This document shows, in pieces, positions 1-5,454 of a stretch of DNA of 5,454 nucleotides. The translations under genes were made by a program, and so were the position numbers. Each line of letters starts with the position of its first letter. Positions within the stretch are counted from its first letter, which is position 1. Below the pieces are notes generated by a model, which worked only from the letters and a program-made list of their open reading frames with translations, did not search any database and had not been told where the DNA came from. This stretch comes from an uncultured Alphaproteobacteria bacterium (GTDB taxonomy: Bacteria; Pseudomonadota; Alphaproteobacteria; CALKHQ01): positions 1 to 5,454 of the forward strand of contig CALKHQ010000188.1 of assembly GCA_937988735.1 (NCBI GenBank), read 5' to 3'.

Positions 1-1073
1 TCGGCCCCGAGCAGGGCTTCACCCAGCCGGGCATGACCATCGTCTGCGGCGACAGCCACACCGCCACCCACGGCGCCTTCGGCGCGCTCGCCTTCGGCAT
101 CGGCACGTCGGAGGTGGAGCATGTGCTCGCCACCCAGACCCTGATCCAGCAGCCGGCGAAGACGATGCGGATCACGGTGAACGGCGCGCTGCCCTTTGGC
201 TGCACCGCCAAGGACCTGATCCTCGCCATCATCGCCAGGATCGGTACCGCCGGCGGCACCGGCCATGTCATCGAATATGCCGGCCAGGCGATCCGCGACC
301 TGTCGATGGAAGGGCGGATGACGGTCTGCAACATGTCGATCGAGGCGGGTGCGCGCGCCGGCCTGATCGCGCCGGACGAGACCACCTTCGCCTACCTAAA
401 GGGCCGGCCGATGGCGCCGAAGGGCGGGCAGTGGGAGGCGGCGGTCGCCTACTGGAAGACGCTGCCGTCCGACCCCGGCGCCGTCTACGACACCGAGGTC
501 ACGCTCGACGTCTCCGAGATCGACCCGCAGGTCACCTGGGGCACCAGCCCGCAGGACGTGGCGCCGATCACCGGCGTGGTGCCCGACCCGGCCGACGCAC
601 CGGACGCGGCGCGGGCGGCGGCGATGCAGCGCGCGCTCGAGTACATGGGCCTCACCCCCGGCACGAAGATGGCCGACATCAGGATCGACCGGGTGTTCAT
701 CGGCTCCTGCACCAACGGCCGCATCGAGGACATCCGCGCGGTCGCGCAGGTGGCGAAGGGCCGCCGCGTGGCCGACGGCGTCCATGCCATGGTCGTCCCC
801 GGCTCCGGGCTGGTGAAGGAGCAGGCGGAGGAGGAAGGGCTGGACAAGGTGCTGATCGAGGCCGGCTTCGACTGGCGCGAGCCCGGCTGCTCGATGTGCC
901 TCGCCATGAACGCGGACCGGCTGGAGCCGGGCGAGCGCTGCGCGTCGACCTCGAACCGCAACTTCGAGGGCCGCCAGGGCCGCGGCGGGCGCACCCACCT
1001 GGTCAGCCCCGCGATGGCCGCCGCCGCAGCGGTCACCGGCCGGCTCGCCGACGTCCGCGAGCTGATGCGATGA
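1..1073 (+). CDS. leuC: 3-isopropylmalate dehydratase large subunit (5'-truncated by window edge)
   Basis: This is the large subunit of the cytoplasmic isopropylmalate isomerase, an aconitase-family [4Fe-4S] enzyme. With LeuD it converts 2-isopropylmalate to 3-isopropylmalate via isopropylmaleate, the second step specific to leucine synthesis. The reading frame is open from the left edge (first whole codon at base 3, reading GPEQGFTQPG) into the family motif MTIVCGDSHTATHGAFGALA. The ATG at 33 is therefore an internal Met, not the start. Three cluster-ligand cysteines are visible: one in FIGSCTNGR (codon at about 708) and two in EPGCSMCLAMN (codons at about 888 and 897). Their 60-residue and 3-residue spacing matches that remembered for E. 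coli LeuC (C347, C407, C410). By that comparison about 110 N-terminal residues lie outside the window. The C-terminus is complete: STSNRNFEGRQGRGGRTHLV, then a helical tail and TGA. It is the first visible gene of leuC-leuD-leuB. The identification is very secure. Confidence 0.98.
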   Translation, partial: GPEQGFTQPGMTIVCGDSHTATHGAFGALAFGIGTSEVEHVLATQTLIQQPAKTMRITVNGALPFGCTAKDLILAIIARIGTAGGTGHVIEYAGQAIRDLSMEGRMTVCNMSIEAGARAGLIAPDETTFAYLKGRPMAPKGGQWEAAVAYWKTLPSDPGAVYDTEVTLDVSEIDPQVTWGTSPQDVAPITGVVPDPADAPDAARAAAMQRALEYMGLTPGTKMADIRIDRVFIGSCTNGRIEDIRAVAQVAKGRRVADGVHAMVVPGSGLVKEQAEEEGLDKVLIEAGFDWREPGCSMCLAMNADRLEPGERCASTSNRNFEGRQGRGGRTHLVSPAMAAAAAVTGRLADVRELMR

Positions 1074-1145
1074 GCATCGGATCCGCAGCCGGAGCGGCGC
1101 GGCGCGGGGCCGGGACCCTGCCGCGCCCCACCCGGACCACCTGCT

Positions 1146-1153
1146 GAGGAGAG
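1146..1153 (+). promoter_or_regulatory. Ribosome binding site of leuD
   Basis: GAGGAGAG is a strong Shine-Dalgarno match. Its AGGAG core (1147-1151) lies 9 nt before the ATG at 1161. It fixes the leuD start and shows that leuD can be translated independently of leuC, which ends 87 bp upstream. The stop codon of a possible small ORF (TGA, 1145-1147) overlaps this site. Confidence 0.8.
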
Positions 1154-1160
1154 ACGCGCC

Positions 1161-1778
1161 ATGCAGCCGTTCACCAGGCTCACCGGCATCGCCGCGCCGC
1201 TGCCGATGGCCAATGTCGATACCGACATGATCATCCCGAAGCAGTTCCTGACCACGATCCAGCGGACGGGGCTGGGCGAGGGGCTGTTCTTCGAGCTGAG
1301 GACCGATGCCGACGGCCGGCGCACCGGCCAGTTCGTGCTCGACCGGCCGCCGTACGACAAGGCGCAGATCCTGGTGGCGGGGGAGAACTTCGGCTGCGGC
1401 TCGTCGCGCGAGCATGCGCCGTGGGCGCTGCTCGACTTCGGCATCCGCTGCGTCATCGCGCCCAGCTTCGCCGACATCTTCTACAACAACTGTTTCAAGA
1501 ACGGCATCCTGCCGATCAAGCTGCCGGCCGACCAGGTCGCGCTGCTGATGGAGGACGCGAAGGACCCGGAGAACCCGGAGCTTGCCGTCGACCTGGTGGC
1601 GCAGACCATCCGCCGGCCGAACGGGCCGGTGGTGCCGTTCGAACTCGACCCCTTCCGCAAGCGCTGCCTGCTCGAAGGCCTCGACGACATCGGCCTCACG
1701 CTCGAGCGCGCGGCCGCCATCGAGGCCTTCGAGGAACGCGACCGCCGCGAACGGCCGTGGCTGTTCTCCGCGGCCTGA
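1161..1778 (+). CDS. leuD: 3-isopropylmalate dehydratase small subunit
   Basis: This is the small (swivel-domain) subunit that pairs with LeuC to form isopropylmalate isomerase in the cytoplasm. The product has 205 residues, a normal length for bacterial LeuD. Family motifs appear in order: NVDTDMIIPKQFL (residues 18-30), GENFGCGSSREHAPWAL (74-90, the substrate-binding loop), FADIFYNNCFKNGILPI (103-119), and the C-terminal FELDPFRKRCLLEGLDDIGL (160-179). The last of these contains the DDIGLTL signature typical of the family. The ATG at 1161 is preceded by a strong Shine-Dalgarno sequence, and the N-terminus MQPFTRLTGIAAPLP aligns with where LeuD proteins begin. The gene lies between leuC and leuB on the same strand, consistent with one operon. 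No truncation or missing motif is seen. Confidence 0.98.
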   Translation: MQPFTRLTGIAAPLPMANVDTDMIIPKQFLTTIQRTGLGEGLFFELRTDADGRRTGQFVLDRPPYDKAQILVAGENFGCGSSREHAPWALLDFGIRCVIAPSFADIFYNNCFKNGILPIKLPADQVALLMEDAKDPENPELAVDLVAQTIRRPNGPVVPFELDPFRKRCLLEGLDDIGLTLERAAAIEAFEERDRRERPWLFSAA

Positions 1779-1790
1779 CCTGCGTCACCC

Positions 1791-1875
1791 CCGTCATTGC
1801 GCGGGGCCCGGCGACGTGGCAATCGGAATGGCCCTGCCGGCCCGTGATTGCCGCGCCGCCCGCCCGCGATGACGG
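1791..1875. repeat. Imperfect palindromic intergenic repeat between leuD and leuB
   Basis: The left arm begins CCGTCATTGCG (1791-1801). This pairs with CGCGATGACGG (1865-1875) over 11 positions, one of them a G-U wobble in RNA. An inner stem pairs GGCAATC (1818-1824) with GATTGCC (1846-1852). The stretches between the stems are GC-rich and only partly complementary (16 nt on the left, 12 on the right). The loop, 1825-1845, contains a small GGCC/GGCC dyad. The ends resemble the CGTCATTGCG...CGCAATGACG type of dispersed palindrome I recall from Bradyrhizobium and other alphaproteobacteria. Family membership is inferred from memory. The dyad itself is plain in the sequence. The element makes up most of the 140-bp gap and ends 43 bp before the leuB start. 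In the mRNA it should fold into a long hairpin, which could affect transcript stability or leuB expression. Confidence 0.7.
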
Positions 1876-1902
1876 CGTTCCGGCCCATCGTCCACATCTC
1901 TC

Positions 1903-1910
1903 AGGTGAAG
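1903..1910 (+). promoter_or_regulatory. Ribosome binding site that decides the leuB start
   Basis: AGGTGAAG, with core AGGTGA at 1903-1908, lies 8-10 nt before the ATG at 1919. The leuB frame stays open without a stop back to about 1421, so the frame alone does not locate the start. This site and the protein N-terminus (MPANKKLLILAGDGIGPE) place it at 1919. Confidence 0.7.
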
Positions 1911-1918
1911 GCCAAGTA

Positions 1919-3031
1919 ATGCCTGCCAACAAGAAGCTGCTGATCCTCGCCGGCGACGGCATCGGTCCCGAGATCGTGCGGGAGACGATGCGCGTCATCG
2001 ACTGGATGGCAAGGAAGCGTTCGGTGTCGTTCGACATCCAGGAAGGACTGGTCGGCGGCGCCTCCATCGACGCCCACGGCGTGCCGCTGACCGATGAGAC
2101 GCTCGCCGATGCGATGAGCGTGGACGCGGTGCTGTTCGGCGCCGTCGGCGGCCCGAAATGGGAAAAGCTGCCGTTCGAGGTCCAGCCGGAGCGGGGGCTG
2201 CTGCGCCTGCGCAAGGAGATGGGGCTGTTCGCCAACCTGCGCCCGGCGATGGTGTTCGACGCGCTCGCCGACGCCTCCAGCCTGAAGCCGGAGCTGGTGC
2301 GCGGGCTCGACATCCTGATCCTGCGCGAGCTGACCGGCGGCGTCTATTTCGGCGAGCCGCGCGGCATCGAGGAGCTGCCCGACGGCACCAGGCGCGGCGT
2401 CAACACGCAGGTCTACACCACGCCGGAGATCGAGCGGATCGCCCGCGTCGCCTTCGAGCTCGCCCGCAAGCGCTCCAACCGGGTCACCTCGGTCGAGAAG
2501 GCGAACGTGATGGAAAGCGGGCTGCTGTGGCGGCAGACGGTGCAGGCGCTGCACGACGCCGAATACTCCGACGTCGAGCTCAGCCACATGTACGCCGACA
2601 ACTGCGCGATGCAGCTCGTGCGCCAGCCGAAGCAGTTCGACGTCATCCTCACCGACAATCTGTTCGGCGACCTGCTGTCCGACTGCGCCGCGATGCTCAC
2701 CGGCTCGCTCGGCATGTTGCCCTCGGCCTCGCTCGGCGCGCCGGACGAGAGCGGGCGGCGCAAGGCGCTCTACGAGCCGGTGCATGGCTCGGCCCCGGAC
2801 ATCGCCGGCAAGGGCGCCGCGAACCCGATCGCGATGCTGCTCAGCTATGCGATGGCGCTGCGCTACTCGTTCGACATGGACGAGGACGCCAACCTGATCG
2901 AGCAGGCGATCCGCAACGTGCTCGCCAGCGGCGTGCGCACCGCCGACATCATGCAGGAGGGCAAGGCCCGGGTGTCCACCAAGGTAATGGGCGACACCAT
3001 CCTGCACGAGCTGGACAAGCTGACCGGCTGA
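1919..3031 (+). CDS. leuB: 3-isopropylmalate dehydrogenase
   Basis: LeuB is a cytoplasmic NAD-dependent enzyme that oxidises and decarboxylates 3-isopropylmalate to 4-methyl-2-oxopentanoate, the last step before transamination to leucine. It belongs to the isocitrate/isopropylmalate dehydrogenase family. The product has 370 residues, the usual length for the proteobacterial enzyme. Visible motifs are the N-terminal LAGDGIGPEI (10-19), substrate-binding arginines in RLRKEMGLFANLRP (R98, R108) and LRELTGG (R136), and the catalytic Tyr143 in GGVYFGEPRG and Lys194 in VEKANVM. Metal-binding aspartates are D227, D251 and D255, the last two in NLFGDLLSDCAAMLTGSLG. The NAD-binding loop is HGSAPDIAGKGAANP (289-303). 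The specificity-loop region fits isopropylmalate rather than isocitrate. The gene is separated from leuD by the palindromic repeat and followed by a hairpin, so it is probably the last gene of the operon. In many alphaproteobacteria asd lies next to leuB, but here the downstream gene is convergent and unrelated. Confidence 0.98.
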   Translation: MPANKKLLILAGDGIGPEIVRETMRVIDWMARKRSVSFDIQEGLVGGASIDAHGVPLTDETLADAMSVDAVLFGAVGGPKWEKLPFEVQPERGLLRLRKEMGLFANLRPAMVFDALADASSLKPELVRGLDILILRELTGGVYFGEPRGIEELPDGTRRGVNTQVYTTPEIERIARVAFELARKRSNRVTSVEKANVMESGLLWRQTVQALHDAEYSDVELSHMYADNCAMQLVRQPKQFDVILTDNLFGDLLSDCAAMLTGSLGMLPSASLGAPDESGRRKALYEPVHGSAPDIAGKGAANPIAMLLSYAMALRYSFDMDEDANLIEQAIRNVLASGVRTADIMQEGKARVSTKVMGDTILHELDKLTG

Positions 3032-3079
3032 CGGCCGGTCTGCCACCGGCAGGCCCTGTTCTGCCCATGACGATGCGGG

Positions 3080-3107
3080 GGACGCGGCGGCAACGGCCGC
3101 GTCCTTT
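3080..3107 (+). terminator. Probable rho-independent terminator after leuB
   Basis: A perfect 9-bp GC-rich stem pairs GGACGCGGC (3080-3088) with GCCGCGTCC (3096-3104) around a 7-nt loop. It is followed on the + strand by TTT (3105-3107). The T run is short, so termination may be incomplete or factor-assisted. It sits 49 bp after the leuB stop and 16 bp before the end of the convergent kinase gene. The minus-strand side has no T run, so the hairpin best serves the leu operon, although as a hairpin it could also protect the kinase transcript's 3' end. Confidence 0.6.
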
Positions 3108-3122
3108 CCGGGCCCGGCGCTC

Positions 3123-5234
3123 CTAGCGCCCGCCCGCCGCCTTCCGCAGTTCCCGGCCGGCGTCCGCGTGGCGCCGGCCCGCCATTCCGCCCGTGCCGTT
3201 CAGCACCTGACGGATGGTGCGGGCGAGCTCGGCCGGATCGACCGGCTTGCTGACATAGGCATCCATCCCGGAGCCGAGGTAGCGCTCCTCGTCCCCCACC
3301 ATGGCATTGGCCGTGAGCGCGATGATCGGGATGCGCGATTCCGGCCCGGGGAGCGCCCGGATATGGCGGGTGGCCGTCGGGCCGTCCATCTCCGGCATCT
3401 GCGCATCCATCAGCACCAGGTCGTAGCTGCCGGTGCGCACCTCGGACAGCGCCTCCGCGCCGTTTTCGACGATCGCGACGTCGTAGCCCGCCCGCTCCAG
3501 CAGGATGCGGACCAGCTTCTGGTTCACCGGGTTGTCCTCGGCGACCAGGATCCGCTCGCCCCAGCCGCGCTCGTGTCCGGCGATGGCGGGGGCCTCCTCG
3601 ACAGGTCTGCCGGCCCTGGTGCGGAAGGTGAACCAGAAGGTCGAGCCCCTGCCGACCTCGCTCTCGACGCCGATCCGGCCGCCCATCAGCTCGACGAGCT
3701 GCTTCGAGATCGCGAGCCCCAGTCCGCTGCCGCCGTAGCGGCGGGTGGTCGAGCTGTCGGCCTGGCTGAAGCGGGTGAACAGCCGCGGCATGGCCTCCTG
3801 CGGGATGCCGCAGCCGGTGTCGACGACGATGACCTGCACCTGCCATTCGCCGTCGCCGGCGACCGTGCCGGTGGCGGTGACGGAGACTGCGCCCTGGTCG
3901 GTGAACTTGATCGCGTTGCCGATCAGGTTGAACAGGATCTGGCGCAGCCGGACGGGGTCGCCGAGCAGCCAGTGCGGCAGCGCCGGATCGACTTGGCTGG
4001 TGATCCTGAGCCCCTTCTCCTCTGCCCGCGGGCCCAGCAGCGCCACCACATGGTCGAGGGTCGCGGCGAGGGAGAAGTCCACGCTTTCCAGCTCGACCCG
4101 CCCGGACTCGAGCTTCGCATAGTCGAGGATGTCGTCGATGACGGTCAGCAGCGTGGCGGCGGAATCGCGCGCGGTCTTCGCATAGTCGCGCTGCTCGCGG
4201 GGCAGGTCGCTTTCCAGCAGCAGCCCCAGCATGCCCAGCACCCCGTTCATCGGGGTGCGGATCTCGTGGCTCATGGTGGCGAGGAACTGGGTCTTCGCCC
4301 GGCTCGCCTCCTCCGCCGCGTCGCGCGCCTCGGCGAGGTCGGCGGCCAGCGCCGCCAGCTCCTCGGCCTGCTGCGCCAGCTTGGCGCGGGAATCGACCAC
4401 CTCCTGGAACCGCTGCTCCAGGCCGTGGAACTGCAGCAGCTCCTGCAGGCGGCGCTCCAGCTCGGCCGACTTCTCGCGCAGCGCGGCCTGCGCCTCGGCG
4501 ATGCCGTCCACCATCATGTTGAACGCACGCCCCAGCGCGCCGATTTCGTCGGTGCTGTCCACGGTAACGTGGCGCGCGTTCGCCACCCCGTCGCGCATGA
4601 CGGCCTGGATCGCCGACAGCAGGCGGTCCAGCGGGCGGTTGATCAGCGTGCGGCAGAGGACGAACAGCAGCACTGCGGACGCGACGGCGCTGACCAGGCC
4701 GAACACCAGCCATGGCCACACCGTCGCCGTGACCGCATCCGAGACCTGCGAGGCCGGAATGCTGACCACGATGGCGCTCTGCACCCGTTCTTCGCCGTCG
4801 CGCACCGGCACCACGGCGTGGAAGAAGTCGCCGCTGCCCCGCCCGGGGCTGAGCTGGGCGGTGTGGCCGTGGCGGAGGATGCGTGCGATCACCGCGGGCG
4901 CGGGCAGCGGTGCGCCGGAGTCGCGATGGGCTTCGAAGCGCACCTGGCCGGCGGTATCGACCACGGATACGGCGGCGACGTCCTCGTGCGCCTCCAGCGC
5001 GGCGCGCACCTGCTCGTCGAAGCCGGCGAGCTCGTCCAGATGGACGCCGAGCGCGAGGATGCTCTGCAGCTGCACGCCGACGCCCTCGCCAATCGCCACG
5101 ATCTGCCCCTGCAGCGCGCGGCTGTAGTTGCGGCTGAACAGGTGGCTGCCGACGATCGCGTTCAGGCCGACGGCGAGCGCGAGCACCGCGAGCGCGGCGG
5201 CGATCAGCTTGCTCTGGATGGAGGTGAAGGCCAT
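3123..5234 (-). CDS. Membrane-bound hybrid sensor histidine kinase (HAMP-HisKA-HATPase_c-REC)
   Basis: This is a 703-residue inner-membrane two-component sensor that would autophosphorylate on His and pass the phosphate to its own receiver Asp. TM1 spans about residues 9-30. A periplasmic region (about 31-172) follows, with a PDC/Cache-like look around VAAVSVVDTAGQVRFEAH. TM2 spans about 173-195, HAMP about 196-249 (DEIGALGRAFNMM at 229-241), and an Ala/Glu-rich coiled coil about 245-315. HisKA carries His323 in MSHEIRTPMNG. HATPase_c has the N box (FNLIGNAIKFT, Asn440), G1 (VVDTGCGIP, Asp472), the F box (RLFTRFSQ) and G2 (GGSGLGLAIS). The receiver (about 561-680) has acidic E566/D567, phospho-acceptor D610 in LVLMDAQMPEMDG, T641 and K663, so every domain looks active. 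The protein ends in a short basic tail with no Hpt domain. The ATG at 5234 is bounded by an in-frame TGA at 5250-5252. Its Shine-Dalgarno is weak (GGA, 7 nt away). No cognate regulator is in the window, and the ligand and target genes cannot be told from sequence. Confidence 0.96.
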   Translation of the reverse strand: MAFTSIQSKLIAAALAVLALAVGLNAIVGSHLFSRNYSRALQGQIVAIGEGVGVQLQSILALGVHLDELAGFDEQVRAALEAHEDVAAVSVVDTAGQVRFEAHRDSGAPLPAPAVIARILRHGHTAQLSPGRGSGDFFHAVVPVRDGEERVQSAIVVSIPASQVSDAVTATVWPWLVFGLVSAVASAVLLFVLCRTLINRPLDRLLSAIQAVMRDGVANARHVTVDSTDEIGALGRAFNMMVDGIAEAQAALREKSAELERRLQELLQFHGLEQRFQEVVDSRAKLAQQAEELAALAADLAEARDAAEEASRAKTQFLATMSHEIRTPMNGVLGMLGLLLESDLPREQRDYAKTARDSAATLLTVIDDILDYAKLESGRVELESVDFSLAATLDHVVALLGPRAEEKGLRITSQVDPALPHWLLGDPVRLRQILFNLIGNAIKFTDQGAVSVTATGTVAGDGEWQVQVIVVDTGCGIPQEAMPRLFTRFSQADSSTTRRYGGSGLGLAISKQLVELMGGRIGVESEVGRGSTFWFTFRTRAGRPVEEAPAIAGHERGWGERILVAEDNPVNQKLVRILLERAGYDVAIVENGAEALSEVRTGSYDLVLMDAQMPEMDGPTATRHIRALPGPESRIPIIALTANAMVGDEERYLGSGMDAYVSKPVDPAELARTIRQVLNGTGGMAGRRHADAGRELRKAAGGR

Positions 5235-5454
5235 GGCGCCGTCCAGGGATCAGCTGTCCCCTGGAGTACGGGCCGGCTGGCGGGGACAATGCCCTCGGGG
5301 TTGCATGGGAAAAGCTCCGTGCCTGGCGGCGCCCAGCGCCGTGCGTCAATCTATGCGTGCGGAACGTTTCGCCATGCTTAGCGAATGCCCCGGTCCGCGC
5401 CCCCGGTTGGTGACATTTTGTAAACTGAGGGGCGGGCCGGGGCCGTTCTCAGGC
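5235..5454 (-). other. Upstream region of the histidine kinase, no supported gene
   Basis: This 220-bp stretch runs from the kinase start to the window edge. It should carry the kinase promoter and leader, and perhaps the promoter of a gene beyond the right edge. I found no coding frame I trust and no -35/-10 pair with proper spacing on either strand. Isolated hexamers such as TTGACG (minus strand, 5349-5344) and TTTACA (minus strand, 5424-5419) have no acceptable partner. The stretch also holds a short hairpin (CGGCGC at 5327-5332 with GCGCCG at 5336-5341), the 24-bp palindrome at 5242-5265, and an AT-rich patch at 5411-5426 that stands out from its GC-rich surroundings. Confidence 0.6.
5242..5265. 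promoter_or_regulatory. 24-bp palindrome just upstream of the kinase start (operator or leader hairpin)
   Basis: TCCAGGG (5242-5248) and CCCTGGA (5259-5265) are exact reverse complements centred on a palindromic CAGCTG (5251-5256). Ten of the 12 opposing base pairs match. The site ends 7 bp before the kinase ATG. As DNA it has the symmetry of a dimeric regulator's operator. As RNA it would form a 7-bp stem with a 10-nt loop, enclosing the only Shine-Dalgarno-like GGA of the kinase gene. The symmetry is seen directly. Either function is inference. Confidence 0.45.

Noticed and set aside
1101..1127. GGCGCGG/CCGCGCC hairpin between leuC and leuD as a terminator
   Set aside because: The stem is only 7 bp with a 13-nt loop, no T run follows, and leuD lies immediately downstream in the same operon.
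396..1477. Two overlapping - strand open frames opposite leuC and the leuD 5' end
   Set aside because: Both are shadows of intact leu genes in GC-rich DNA, and neither shows a family motif.
1421..1918. N-terminal extension of leuB of about 166 codons
   Set aside because: The frame is open but lies over leuD in another frame and then crosses the palindromic gap. LeuB homology begins at the ATG at 1919, which has its own ribosome binding site.
1901..3046. A 381-codon - strand open frame opposite leuB
   Set aside because: It is antisense to the entire leuB gene, with His/Arg/Ala-rich shadow composition and no recognisable motif.
2863..5349. An 828-codon - strand open frame running through the kinase and into the leuB 3' end
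   Set aside because: It is an Arg/Ala/Gly-rich shadow of the kinase in another frame, has no domain, and overlaps two confident genes.
5346..5375. A 9-codon - strand ORF (MAKRSARID) in the kinase leader
   Set aside because: It has no Shine-Dalgarno and is too short to tell from chance.
3168..5381. A 737-codon open frame on the + strand antisense to the histidine kinase
   Set aside because: It is rich in His, Arg, Ala, Gly and Asp with no recognisable domain. It lies almost wholly over a kinase gene with every motif intact. Long antisense frames are expected when third positions are mostly G/C.
1..5454. Mobile element, CRISPR array, tRNA, toxin-antitoxin or defence genes
   Set aside because: I saw no transposase or integrase motif, direct-repeat array, tRNA cloverleaf or defence-type domain on either strand. 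Coding sequence accounts for nearly all of the window.

Overview
This window is GC-rich chromosomal DNA, strongly biased to G or C at third codon positions. It most likely comes from an alphaproteobacterium, with a Rhodospirillales-like lineage as my best guess. The basis is the leuC-leuD-leuB order, the character of the Leu proteins, and an intergenic palindrome with CCGTCATTGC-type ends that resembles short repeats I remember from alphaproteobacterial genomes. The taxonomic call is inference.

The left 3.0 kb is the distal part of a leucine biosynthesis operon on the + strand. It holds the 3' three quarters of leuC (1-1073, cut by the window edge), leuD (1161-1778) and leuB (1919-3031). LeuC and LeuD form the isopropylmalate isomerase, which converts 2-isopropylmalate to 3-isopropylmalate. 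LeuB oxidises and decarboxylates 3-isopropylmalate to the direct keto precursor of leucine. All catalytic and cluster-binding motifs that can be seen are intact. The leuC-leuD gap (87 bp) holds a possible 25-codon ORF that starts in an ATGA overlap with the leuC stop. The leuD-leuB gap (140 bp) is mostly filled by an imperfect palindrome of about 85 bp. The operon appears to end at a hairpin followed by a short T run (3080-3107).

The right part is one large convergent gene on the - strand (3123-5234). It encodes a 703-residue membrane-bound hybrid sensor histidine kinase with this order: TM, periplasmic sensor, TM, HAMP, coiled coil, HisKA, HATPase_c, receiver. There is no C-terminal Hpt domain and no partner response regulator in the window, so it looks like an orphan hybrid kinase. 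Its 220-bp upstream region (5235-5454) has no supported gene. It does hold a 24-bp palindrome directly upstream of the start codon, a competing inverted repeat, and an isolated AT-rich patch near the right edge.

I see no mobile element, CRISPR array, tRNA, rRNA or defence system. The coding content is ordinary, and the points worth a second look are mostly in the non-coding gaps.
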